Shown here: one piece after another, positions 1 to 5,630 of the stretch
Numbering within the stretch: the stretch's first letter is position 1
Layout: every line of letters begins with the position of its first letter
DNA from: Planctomycetota bacterium
GTDB taxonomy: Bacteria > Planctomycetota > Planctomycetia > Pirellulales > Thermoguttaceae
DNA: 11,285 nucleotides
Direction of reading: 5' to 3'
NCBI GenBank assembly: GCA_021784975.1
Contig: JAJYGU010000040.1
Coordinates: 1-11,285, forward strand
The notes under the pieces: model-generated
The model's database searches: none
Seen by the model: only the letters and a program-made list of their open reading frames with translations
What the model was told of the DNA's origin: nothing
Program-made: the position numbers and the translations under genes

Positions 1-453
1 CCGGGCCGGCCTCCCTACCATCGCGACTGGCTGGCCATGCGCGAGATCCCCGGCCGGGTGGCCGAGTTGCGGACTCGTCTGCGGCGACTGGAATCCCTGC
101 ACCACGCCGAAAAGGCCCTCGGGGATGCGCCGCCCGAAGACAAAGACATCGACGACTGCCGTGAGAACATCTACGAACTACAGGCCGAACCCTACCGCCG
201 CTGGTCGAACGGATTCACCTGCCTGTGCTTCGCCTTGATCGGCATCCCGGTGGCCATGCTCTGGCGTCACGCCGAGGTCTTGACCAACTTCTTTATCTGC
301 TTCTTGCCGATCCTGGGGATCTATTACCCGCTGTTGATGATGAGTCAAGACCTGGCCACCTCCGGCAAGTGGCCGCCGGGTATCTTCTGGATGGGCAACG
401 CGCTTCTGTTCGCCGCCGCGGTGCTGCTGCTGCGGAGAATCATTCGACACTGA
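1..453 (+). CDS. LptF/LptG-family permease, C-terminal part (5' end outside window)
   Basis: The reading frame is open from the first base of the window, so this is the tail of a larger protein and the ATG at 37 is not a credible start. The visible 150 residues begin with a charged, helix-prone stretch (VAELRTRLRRLESL) that looks like the end of the periplasmic domain. Three hydrophobic segments follow: around NGFTCLCFALIGIPVAMLW, VLTNFFICFLPILGIYYPLL and GIFWMGNALLFAAAVLLL, then a basic RRIIRH terminus. The RRW(S/A)NGF entry into the first of these and the PILGIYYPL core fit the C-terminal transmembrane bundle of YjgP/YjgQ (LptF/LptG) permeases. In that family the protein forms the inner-membrane part of the LptB2FG transporter that extracts lipopolysaccharide. 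Whether this copy is F-like or G-like cannot be told. Its stop lies six bases from the stop of the convergent ketosynthase gene, leaving no room for a separate terminator. Confidence 0.8.
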   Translation, partial: PGRPPYHRDWLAMREIPGRVAELRTRLRRLESLHHAEKALGDAPPEDKDIDDCRENIYELQAEPYRRWSNGFTCLCFALIGIPVAMLWRHAEVLTNFFICFLPILGIYYPLLMMSQDLATSGKWPPGIFWMGNALLFAAAVLLLRRIIRH

Positions 454-459
454 AACGCT

Positions 460-1746
460 CTAGCCGGTGAAGCGGCGGGCCAGCAGCGAGATGTTCTGGC
501 CGCCGAAGCCGAAGCTATTGGTCAAGGCGATGTCGCAGCGCTGCTGGCGGGCCACATTGGGGATGTAGTCCAGATCGCACTCCGGATCGGGATTATCGTA
601 GTTGATGGTTGGCGGCAGGACGTGGTCGCGAATGGCCAGCAGACAGATGATCAATTCGGTGGCCCCGGCGGCGGCGATCAAGTGGCCCATCATGCTCTTG
701 GTGCTGGAGACCGGGATCTTATAGGCCCGCTCGCCGAAGACCTTCTTGATGGCCAGCGTCTCCACCTTGTCGTTGACGGTGGTGCTGGTGCCGTGGGCGT
801 TGATGTAGTCCACGTCGTCCACGCCCAGGCCGGCGTCGGCCAAGGCCATCTTCATGCAACTGATCGCCCCACGGCCCTCGGGGTGGGTGTCGGTAATGCG
901 GAAGGCGTCGGCGGTGGAGCCGTAGCCGACGATCTCGCCGTAGATCTTGGCGCCGCGTGCAGTGGCATGTTCCAGCGCTTCGAGCAGCACCATGCCCGCC
1001 CCTTCGCCGAGCACGAAGCCGTCGCGATTGCGATCGAAAGGCCGCGAGGCCTTGGTGGGATGGTCGTTATTGGTGCTCAGGGCCGTCAGCAGGTTGAAGC
1101 CGGTAACGCCGAAGGGGTGGATCATGGTGTGCGTGCCGCCGGAGAGCATCAGATCGGTCTCGCCGCGACGGATGATCTCCACCGCCTCGCCGACCGCCTG
1201 GCTGCTGGCCGCACAGGCTGTCAAGCAGTTGACGTTCGGCCCCTGGGCATTAAACAGGCTGGCCAGATGGCCGGCGGGCATGTTGGGCTCCTGCTCCAAC
1301 TCGGCCACCGGATGCAAGGTCTCCAGGCCCTTTTGGGTAAAGCGGGCCAGATCGAATTGGGCCCCGCCGCTCAAACCGGCAACCATCATCTCGGTGAACC
1401 GAGGGAAGTCTTGCTGCCCTTCGCCGCTGCCGGTGTAGACGCCGAACCGGGTGGGGTCGATGCGACCCAGTTCGATCCCCGAGTCGGCCATGGCCTTTTT
1501 GGCGGCCCCGACGGCGAAGTGCGTGTGACGTCCCTGGTATTTCCACTCCGCGGGGTTTTCGCCCACGTCGGAGAGGTCCCAATTACGGACCTCGGCGGCG
1601 ATCCGGGTGGGAAAGTGGCTGGCGTCAAACAGAGTGATGTAGCCCACCCCCGAGTCGCCGGCCTGGAGCCGCCGCCAGATGGTTTCCACCTCCGTGCCCA
1701 ACGGGGTCACGCAGCCGATGCCAGTCACTACGACGCGTCGTCTCAT
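460..1746 (-). CDS. fabF: beta-ketoacyl-ACP synthase II (FabF-type KAS)
   Basis: 428 aa, close to the usual length for KAS II. The thiolase-fold condensing enzyme carries the full Cys-His-His set: nucleophile C178 in NCLTACAASS, H318 in NAHGTST, and H355 in SSTKSMMGH with the partner K350. The glycine-rich end GFGGQN (413-418) has Gln where FabF proteins usually have Thr. The family condenses malonyl-ACP with a growing acyl-ACP to lengthen the chain by two carbons, in the cytoplasm. The start ATG overlaps the stop of the upstream dehydratase gene by four bases (ATGA), and GAAAGG lies just upstream, so translation is probably coupled. It is the last gene of the five-gene minus-strand cluster. 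Assignment to the KAS family is firm. Whether it serves bulk fatty-acid synthesis or a dedicated lipid is not visible. Confidence 0.93.
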   Translation of the reverse strand: MRRRVVVTGIGCVTPLGTEVETIWRRLQAGDSGVGYITLFDASHFPTRIAAEVRNWDLSDVGENPAEWKYQGRHTHFAVGAAKKAMADSGIELGRIDPTRFGVYTGSGEGQQDFPRFTEMMVAGLSGGAQFDLARFTQKGLETLHPVAELEQEPNMPAGHLASLFNAQGPNVNCLTACAASSQAVGEAVEIIRRGETDLMLSGGTHTMIHPFGVTGFNLLTALSTNNDHPTKASRPFDRNRDGFVLGEGAGMVLLEALEHATARGAKIYGEIVGYGSTADAFRITDTHPEGRGAISCMKMALADAGLGVDDVDYINAHGTSTTVNDKVETLAIKKVFGERAYKIPVSSTKSMMGHLIAAAGATELIICLLAIRDHVLPPTINYDNPDPECDLDYIPNVARQQRCDIALTNSFGFGGQNISLLARRFTG

Positions 1747-2321
1747 GGTTGCCTTTCTTGAGTGCCTTCGGCGGCAGCCCCCGGGGGCGATTGGCCATTG
1801 TGGCCTCCCTCGACCGTCCGCATCAGCCGCGCAGGAGGCCGCAAGCGGCTGCCGTCCGCCGCATGACCGACCTCGAAGGCTCCCAACAGCCGCATCATCC
1901 GCAGGAAGGTATCGGGATCGAACAGGCTGGCCAACTGGGGCTCGTTCAGGTGGGCGAAAACGATCTCCGCCTCGGCGTGCAGCCGATGGCCCTTGTAACT
2001 CGTGGCGGTAACCATCGCTCCCTCTTCCTTGATGTAGTCTACCGTGGCCGTGTAGGTGAGGGTATCGCCGGGCACGGCATCGCAGTGGAAGACCGCCTTG
2101 GGCAGCTTGGCCAACACCACTTTCTCGCGAAACTGGTTGTGCTCGCAGACCAGCAACCCCCCGGTCTGGGCCATCCCCTCGATCACGAGCGAGGCGGGGA
2201 TGATCGGATAGTAGGGGAAATGGTCGTGGAGGTAGTCTTCGGCCAGCGAGATATTCTTGATCGCCTTGGCGTATCGCCCGCTTTCGAACTCGATGAACCG
2301 ATCGATCCAGTACCAGCGCAT
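1743..2321 (-). CDS. FabZ-like 3-hydroxyacyl-ACP dehydratase with C-terminal tail
   Basis: 192 aa from the ATG at 2321, chosen because MRWYWIDRFIEFE matches the start of the second dehydratase in this window (MRFSLIDRIIELE) and because upstream codons would run into the acyl carrier protein gene. The hotdog-fold active-site stretch HFPYYPIIPASLVIEGMAQ (34-52) contains the catalytic pair H34 and E48, with the 14-residue spacing known from FabZ. These enzymes dehydrate 3-hydroxyacyl-ACP to trans-2-enoyl-ACP. The hotdog core ends near residue 125. About 65 further residues follow, ending in a low-complexity Gly/Pro/Gln-rich tail, whereas FabZ is usually about 150 aa. The gene starts 14 bp after the carrier-protein stop and overlaps the ketosynthase start by four bases. 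It may act on a different chain length from its paralogue, which is inference. Confidence 0.85.
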   Translation of the reverse strand: MRWYWIDRFIEFESGRYAKAIKNISLAEDYLHDHFPYYPIIPASLVIEGMAQTGGLLVCEHNQFREKVVLAKLPKAVFHCDAVPGDTLTYTATVDYIKEEGAMVTATSYKGHRLHAEAEIVFAHLNEPQLASLFDPDTFLRMMRLLGAFEVGHAADGSRLRPPARLMRTVEGGHNGQSPPGAAAEGTQERQP

Positions 2322-2335
2322 GGTCTCGACCCCGT

Positions 2336-2728
2336 CTAATCCGTCACTTCCACCTTGCCTTCCACGAAGCGGCACATGTCGGCCACCGTCAGCAGGTTTC
2401 CAAAATCTTGCACCACCGGGTTCTTGGCAAAATTGTCCAAATTGGCGAAGGGCATGCGTTTGCGAAGCTCGGCCAGTCCCTGCTCGGTCACTTTGCCGTC
2501 GTGGACATAGGCGGAATTGGTCAGGATGTCCTCGGGGAACAATTCGCCGCGGGGGATCTTGATGTTGAAGGCTTTCTCCAGGCGAAAGACAATGTCCAAG
2601 AAGTCGATCGACTCGGCCCCCAGGTCGCCCACCAAGGTGGCCTCGGGGGTTACGTCTTCTTCATCGACCCCCAGGGCGTCGACCAGGGCCGTCTGGATCT
2701 TCTGGAAAACTTCTTTCTTCGTCGGCAT
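2336..2728 (-). CDS. acyl carrier protein, long form (130 aa)
   Basis: The start at 2728 (MPTKKEVF) is preceded by GGAG about ten bases upstream. The N-terminal 60 residues are a standard acyl carrier protein: helix I KIQTALVDALGV, then DLGAESIDFLDIVFRLEKAF with the phosphopantetheine attachment serine S40, then helix II ending at IKIPRGE. The canonical last helix appears only at the very end (LLTVADMCRFVEGKV, 112-126). Between them lie roughly 40 extra residues (about 70-111, containing KVTEQGLAELRKRM and FAKNPVVQDF). The protein is therefore 130 aa instead of the usual 75-80. It would carry acyl intermediates as thioesters between the neighbouring ketosynthase, reductase and dehydratases. 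It is the third gene of the cluster, 56 bp after the reductase gene and 14 bp before a dehydratase gene. Confidence 0.88.
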   Translation of the reverse strand: MPTKKEVFQKIQTALVDALGVDEEDVTPEATLVGDLGAESIDFLDIVFRLEKAFNIKIPRGELFPEDILTNSAYVHDGKVTEQGLAELRKRMPFANLDNFAKNPVVQDFGNLLTVADMCRFVEGKVEVTD

Positions 2729-2784
2729 TGTGCTCAATCTCCAAACAGGGACAAAAAGATTGGATCCAACAAGTCGGGGGCGGT

Positions 2785-3537
2785 TCAATATCCGCCCAGG
2801 CTCAGTCCGCCGTCCACCCGCACCACCTGGCCGGTCAGGTAGGACGCTTCGTCGCTGGCCAGAAAGGCCACTAGGGCGGCAATTTCTTCGGGCTTGCCGA
2901 TGCGTTTCAAGGGGATGGCCTTGGTGATCTGGTCGCCGGCGATGCCGCGGACCACCTGGCTCATGTCGGTTTCAATCATCCCCGGAGCTACGGCGTTGAC
3001 GCGGATATTGCGGGCCGCCAATTCCTTGGCCAGGGCGCGAGTCAATCCGTCGATGCCGCCCTTGCTGGCGGCATAATTGACCTGCCCGCGGGAAGCGAAC
3101 TCCGCCGAGGTGCTGGAGAGGTTGACGATGCTCCCCCGCCGCCGCATCATCATCGGCTGAGTCACCGCATGACAGTAATTGAAGGTGCCGCCCAGATTGG
3201 TCTCGATCACCTGACGCCATTGCTCGGCTGTCATGCCCCCGAGCAGCCCGTCCTGAACGATGCCCGCCGAATTGACCAGCACGTCGATGTGCGTCCACTC
3301 GTCAAATAATTGGTCGATCACCTGGTGGGCCCGCTGCAAATCGCAAACGTCGGCCTGCCAGCCGCGGACTTTGCCCGGCGCAGACGCCAACTCCGCCACC
3401 AGGGCCTCGGCGGCCGCTTGGTTGCTGCGGTAGAGAAAGACCACCTCGGCGCCTTCGCCGGCCAGGCGGGCCACACAGGCCCGGCCGATACCCCGACTCC
3501 CGCCGGTGACGACTGCTGTCTTACCTTCAAATCGCAT
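2785..3537 (-). CDS. fabG: 3-oxoacyl-ACP reductase (FabG-type SDR)
   Basis: 250 aa from ATG 3537, a normal FabG length. The Rossmann dinucleotide motif TGGSRGIG is at 11-18, the NSAG motif at 89-92 and N114 in IETN. The catalytic Ser-Tyr-Lys are S142 (VNLSSTS), Y155 and K159 (NYAASKGG). The end (LTGQVVRVDGG) is typical of classical short-chain dehydrogenases. The family reduces 3-oxoacyl-ACP to 3-hydroxyacyl-ACP with NADPH. The frame stays open for 55 codons upstream to 3702, but that stretch has no similarity to the fold. GGAGGT lies about 13 bases before the 3537 ATG, and the Rossmann strand begins right after it, so the short start is preferred. It is the second gene of the cluster, with a 180-bp gap to the upstream dehydratase gene and 56 bp to the carrier-protein gene. 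Its SDR identity is certain. FabG function is supported mainly by this context. Confidence 0.9.
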   Translation of the reverse strand: MRFEGKTAVVTGGSRGIGRACVARLAGEGAEVVFLYRSNQAAAEALVAELASAPGKVRGWQADVCDLQRAHQVIDQLFDEWTHIDVLVNSAGIVQDGLLGGMTAEQWRQVIETNLGGTFNYCHAVTQPMMMRRRGSIVNLSSTSAEFASRGQVNYAASKGGIDGLTRALAKELAARNIRVNAVAPGMIETDMSQVVRGIAGDQITKAIPLKRIGKPEEIAALVAFLASDEASYLTGQVVRVDGGLSLGGY

Positions 3538-3576
3538 TGGGAACAGTTCTACCTCCGTGGTTGCTGGGCCGGGGCC

Positions 3577-3590
3577 ATTGGTCGGCCAAT
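3577..3590. repeat. short perfect inverted repeat upstream of fabG
   Basis: ATTGG-TCGG-CCAAT forms a five-base perfect inverted repeat about 40 bp upstream of the chosen fabG start, inside the 180-bp gap (3538-3717) between the first dehydratase gene and fabG. It could be an operator or a small hairpin in the leader. On the minus strand the T-run precedes the hairpin rather than following it, so it does not look like a terminator for the cluster. Nothing else stands out in this gap. Confidence 0.25.
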
Positions 3591-3717
3591 AAAAACCGGG
3601 GGACGGCTCGGCACCCTCCCGCGGCATCGCTTCGTCGGAAACCCTATCACCTGTGGTGCCGGCCCCGTTTTCATCTGGGAGTCCCAATCCTTTTGTGACC
3701 AAGAAGACCGCGAGGGC

Positions 3718-4215
3718 TCAAGTGGCGGTTACCGAAATCTCAATGTGCGGCTGGTAAAGCAGGGCAAACTGACTGCGCAACTCGCCTCGGGTGGCGGTGT
3801 CGACGGCTTCATTGTGGGGATCGAGGTCGGCCAGGTTGTAGCGGGCCAAGGTCAAGCGCGCGTTGACGATGATCCGCCCGCCCACCGTTCCAGAGGCCTT
3901 CAGCTTGGTCTCCTTTTCGCCGCTCTTGAGGATCTCGGCGGTGACGGAGAGCGTCTGGCCGGGCTCCAAGAATTGGGCGTATTTCACGTTGCTGGCTTGC
4001 CGCAGGACCACCATGCTGTGCACGAAATCCTCGCTGGCCCGCACCAACCATGCCCCCGCTTGGGTCATCGCCTCCAGCATCAGCACCCCCGGCATCACCG
4101 GGAAGTGCGGGAAGTGATCGGCCAGGTATTCTTCCGCCATCGCCAATGCCTTGATGGCCGTAATTCGGTGTCCAGGCTCCAGTTCGATAATGCGATCAAT
4201 CAGCGAAAACCGCAT
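3718..4215 (-). CDS. fabZ: FabZ-like 3-hydroxyacyl-ACP dehydratase (first gene of cluster)
   Basis: 165 aa from ATG 4215. Earlier in-frame codons exist up to 4302, but the homology begins at MRFSLIDRIIELEPGH and the candidate promoter lies within the longer version. No strong Shine-Dalgarno is visible before 4215. The active-site stretch HFPHFPVMPGVLMLEAMTQ (34-52) is the textbook FabZ motif, with catalytic H34 and E48. The rest of the hotdog fold follows (VTAEILKSGEKETKLKASGT and GRIIVNARLTLARYNL), then about 35 residues of tail. It dehydrates 3-hydroxyacyl-ACP in chain elongation. It is a paralogue of the dehydratase at 1743-2321, with the same first 50-residue layout but a different tail, and it is closer to canonical FabZ. 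It heads the minus-strand cluster and is divergent from the hsp20 genes. Confidence 0.87.
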   Translation of the reverse strand: MRFSLIDRIIELEPGHRITAIKALAMAEEYLADHFPHFPVMPGVLMLEAMTQAGAWLVRASEDFVHSMVVLRQASNVKYAQFLEPGQTLSVTAEILKSGEKETKLKASGTVGGRIIVNARLTLARYNLADLDPHNEAVDTATRGELRSQFALLYQPHIEISVTAT

Positions 4216-4275
4216 GGCAGCGACGACGGAAGACTCAGACTGGGCAAAGTGTAACGCTCTGCGGACGAAGGCTGA

Positions 4276-4304
4276 AGTATAGCGTCCCAACCCCTGCGCC
4301 ACAA
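4276..4304 (-). promoter_or_regulatory. sigma70-like promoter candidate for the fatty-acid cluster
   Basis: On the minus strand TTGTGG (4304-4299) and TATACT (4281-4276) are separated by exactly 17 bases. The -10 matches the TATAAT consensus at five of six positions, while the -35 matches only its first three. The predicted transcript would start about 50-55 bases upstream of the first dehydratase ATG at 4215. It is the best promoter-like pair in the divergent region, judged by eye. Confidence 0.4.
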
Positions 4305-4344
4305 CGTCTTTATGGCTGCCCCGCCGCCCGACCCGTCAAATTCA

Positions 4345-4357
4345 TGCCAATTTGGCA
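4345..4357. repeat. 13-bp perfect palindrome (possible operator)
   Basis: TGCCAA-T-TTGGCA is a perfect six-base inverted repeat around a single central base. It lies in the divergent region, about 40 bp upstream of the -35 of the fatty-acid cluster promoter candidate and about 210 bp before the first hsp20 gene. Its size and position suit a dimeric repressor site, but no regulator gene is nearby to link it to. Confidence 0.3.
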
Positions 4358-4550
4358 GAAATCGCCGCGAAAGGGCCCCCCGCATCGCGAGCGCAACTGA
4401 CGCTGCAAACAAGACTTAAATCACAGGAACCGTGTTTCGGTACGGGCTTTGCAACAGTCTCTCGATCGTCCGCCGGCATGCGAAAACAGCTTCAGCAGTA
4501 TGGAGAATTGCCTCCTGATGCACCAATTTCGCTGCCAGGGAAAATAGAAA

Positions 4551-4557
4551 GGGAGGA
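4551..4557 (+). promoter_or_regulatory. strong ribosome binding site fixing the start of the first hsp20
   Basis: GGGAGGA, seven bases before the ATG at 4565. It decides the start: the frame is open back to 4352, but only the 4565 start has a Shine-Dalgarno and gives the normal N terminus of the family. Confidence 0.75.
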
Positions 4558-4564
4558 CCAAAAA

Positions 4565-5005
4565 ATGGTTCTGCGTGATCTCAGCCTGCGAAACCCGTTG
4601 TATCAGTTCCGGAACGAGGTAGACCGCCTGTTTAACGGCTTCCTCGGTAGCGTTCCCGAGGGATTTCTCCCCCCGCCGCTTCGCAACCAGCCGGCCGTCA
4701 ACATTTGGGAACAGCATGAGGCAATCCTGGTCGAGATGGAGGTGCCCGGAGTGAAAAAAGATCAACTCGATCTGTCGGTGGTGGGCAACGAATTGTCGAT
4801 CCGAATCGACCAGCCCGGCCCCGAGGAGGAAGGCACCATCTACCACCGCCGCGAGCGGCCGGTGGGCAGCTTCAGCCGGGTGATCCCGCTGCCGTGCGAG
4901 GTCGACGCGAACCGGGTGGCGGCCGAGCTGCGCGACGGCGTGCTCACCATTACCTTGCCCAAGGCCGAGAGCGCCAAGCCGCGAAAGATTGCGGTGGCCG
5001 GCTAG
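4565..5005 (+). CDS. small heat-shock protein, Hsp20/alpha-crystallin family (first of three)
   Basis: 146 aa. The N-terminal region carries the LYQFRNEVDRLFNGF signature (12-26) common in bacterial Hsp20 proteins. The alpha-crystallin domain spans about 44-134, from PAVNIWEQ through VEMEVPGV and ELSIRIDQP to LRDGVLTITLPKAE with the conserved GVL. The C-terminal I-x-V anchor is IAV (142-144) within KPRKIAV, which in this family docks into a neighbouring subunit during oligomer assembly. Such proteins are ATP-independent cytoplasmic holdases that bind unfolding proteins during stress. It is first in a tandem of three hsp20 genes on the plus strand and is separated from the second by a palindromic repeat. 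It is divergent from the fatty-acid cluster. Confidence 0.93.
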   Translation: MVLRDLSLRNPLYQFRNEVDRLFNGFLGSVPEGFLPPPLRNQPAVNIWEQHEAILVEMEVPGVKKDQLDLSVVGNELSIRIDQPGPEEEGTIYHRRERPVGSFSRVIPLPCEVDANRVAAELRDGVLTITLPKAESAKPRKIAVAG

Positions 5006-5020
5006 GCGGGGACTGTACAC

Positions 5021-5097
5021 GGGGACTGGCTCATTTTTGGGCCGCGTGCGGACTCCGCGAGTCCAGCAACGTGAACGCCGAAAAATGGGCCTATCCC
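5021..5097. repeat. palindromic intergenic repeat, copy 1 (REP-like)
   Basis: The left arm begins GGGGACTGGCTCATTTTT (5021-5038, then GGGCC). The right arm is GCCGAAAAATGGGCCTA and continues to 5097. The arms pair at 17 of 21 positions, enclosing a second perfect hairpin GGACTC-CGC-GAGTCC (5050-5064). An extra GGGGACTG at 5008-5015 sits 13 bp before the left arm. The same architecture recurs at 5531-5608. A size of about 77 bp, an intergenic position and the two-arm form fit a REP/MITE-like non-autonomous element. No transposase gene is in the window. Confidence 0.8.
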
Positions 5098-5126
5098 GCT
5101 ATGACCACAAGAAAGGAAACTGTCCT

Positions 5127-5522
5127 ATGTCCACAGAAAACACGACCAAGAACCCCACCGAGACCCCCGCCATCGAGCACACCCGCAACGGCCTGTGCTT
5201 CCGTCCCAACGTTGACATTCGAGAACGGGACGAGGAGCTCTTGGTGCTAGCCGATGTGCCCGGCGCCGCGAGCGACTCGATCGACGTTAACTTCGAAGAC
5301 GGCATGCTCACCATTCATGCCAAGGTAGCGCCGCGGCAAGAGCACGACCATCGCTACCTGGTGCGGGAATATGGTGTGGGCGATTTCTATCGCACTTTTC
5401 GGGTGAGCGAGGCGGTGGATGCCGGCAAGATCAGCGCGGAATACGCCGACGGCGTATTGATGCTCCACTTGCCCAAGGCCGAAGCCGTCAAGCCGCGAAA
5501 AATCGAAGTCAGTGCCAAGTAA
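5127..5522 (+). CDS. small heat-shock protein, Hsp20 family, short N terminus (second of three)
   Basis: 131 aa from ATG 5127, with AAAGGA about nine bases upstream. Two in-frame ATGs further upstream (5085 and 5101) fall at or just past the right arm of repeat copy 1 and are less likely. The alpha-crystallin domain covers about 26-118 (FRPNVDIRERDEELLVLADV, then YADGVLMLHLPKAE), and the C-terminal anchor is IEV (126-128) within KPRKIEV. It lacks the DRLF-type amphipathic N-terminal signature that the other two copies have, having instead a polar stretch of about 20 residues (MSTENTTKNPTETPAIEHT). The family role is holdase chaperone activity in the cytoplasm. The N terminus usually controls oligomer size and client binding, so this copy may be a partner subunit in a mixed oligomer, which is inference. 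Confidence 0.92.
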   Translation: MSTENTTKNPTETPAIEHTRNGLCFRPNVDIRERDEELLVLADVPGAASDSIDVNFEDGMLTIHAKVAPRQEHDHRYLVREYGVGDFYRTFRVSEAVDAGKISAEYADGVLMLHLPKAEAVKPRKIEVSAK

Positions 5523-5530
5523 GATAAGCC

Positions 5531-5608
5531 GGGGACTGGCTCATTTTTCGGCCGTTCGTGCGCAGGCACAGGGTAGAAACGTGAAGGCCGAAAAATGTGC
5601 CTGTCTCC
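5531..5608. repeat. palindromic intergenic repeat, copy 2 (REP-like)
   Basis: The left arm GGGGACTGGCTCATTTTT continues CGGCC (to 5553). The right arm, GGCCGAAAAATGTGCCTGTC, runs from 5586 to 5608 including the last three bases. The arms pair at 20 of 23 positions, with a small inner hairpin GTGC-GCAG-GCAC (5558-5569). The left arm differs from copy 1 at one base over about 24. The inner part is largely unrelated between copies, while the total length is almost the same (77 versus 78 bp). Conserved arms with a diverged centre indicate two elements of one family rather than a simple duplication. Confidence 0.82.
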
Positions 5609-5630
5609 TTACCAACGGAGGAACCATCCC

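Larger units (their letters stand above)
4216..4564. other. divergent intergenic region between the fatty-acid cluster and hsp20 genes
   Basis: These 349 bp hold no credible gene: the frames open here are extensions of the flanking genes without similarity to their folds. The left side carries the minus-strand promoter candidate (4276-4304). A 13-bp palindrome lies at 4345-4357. The right side leads into a strong ribosome binding site at 4551-4557. No CIRCE element (TTAGCACTC-N9-GAGTGCTAA) and no convincing plus-strand -35/-10 pair for the heat-shock genes could be found by eye. Confidence 0.6.

Noticed and set aside
622..1761. Long plus-strand open frame (379 codons) opposite the ketosynthase gene
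   Set aside because: It is antisense to a gene with all catalytic residues. Its translation is rich in Gly, Ala, Val, His and Gln without any recognisable domain, as expected for a GC-rich antisense shadow.
3538..3702. 55-codon N-terminal extension of the FabG-type reductase
   Set aside because: The frame is open, but the residues are Gly/Pro/Glu-rich and precede the normal start of the Rossmann fold. The 3537 ATG has GGAGGT upstream.
3310..4254. Plus-strand open frame of 314 codons across the reductase and first dehydratase genes
   Set aside because: It spans two well-supported minus-strand genes and the gap between them, has no domain-like sequence and no convincing ribosome site.
4352..4564. 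71-codon N-terminal extension of the first Hsp20
   Set aside because: It has no similarity to the family and no ribosome site, while GGGAGGA lies seven bases before the ATG at 4565.
4216..4564. CIRCE or other classic heat-shock operator before the hsp20 genes
   Set aside because: No TTAGCACTC-N9-GAGTGCTAA-like inverted repeat was found. The only palindrome has a different sequence and spacing.
5021..5608. CRISPR array
   Set aside because: There are only two copies, 510 bp apart with a full gene between them, and each copy is itself a palindrome with arms. This does not fit evenly spaced repeats and spacers.
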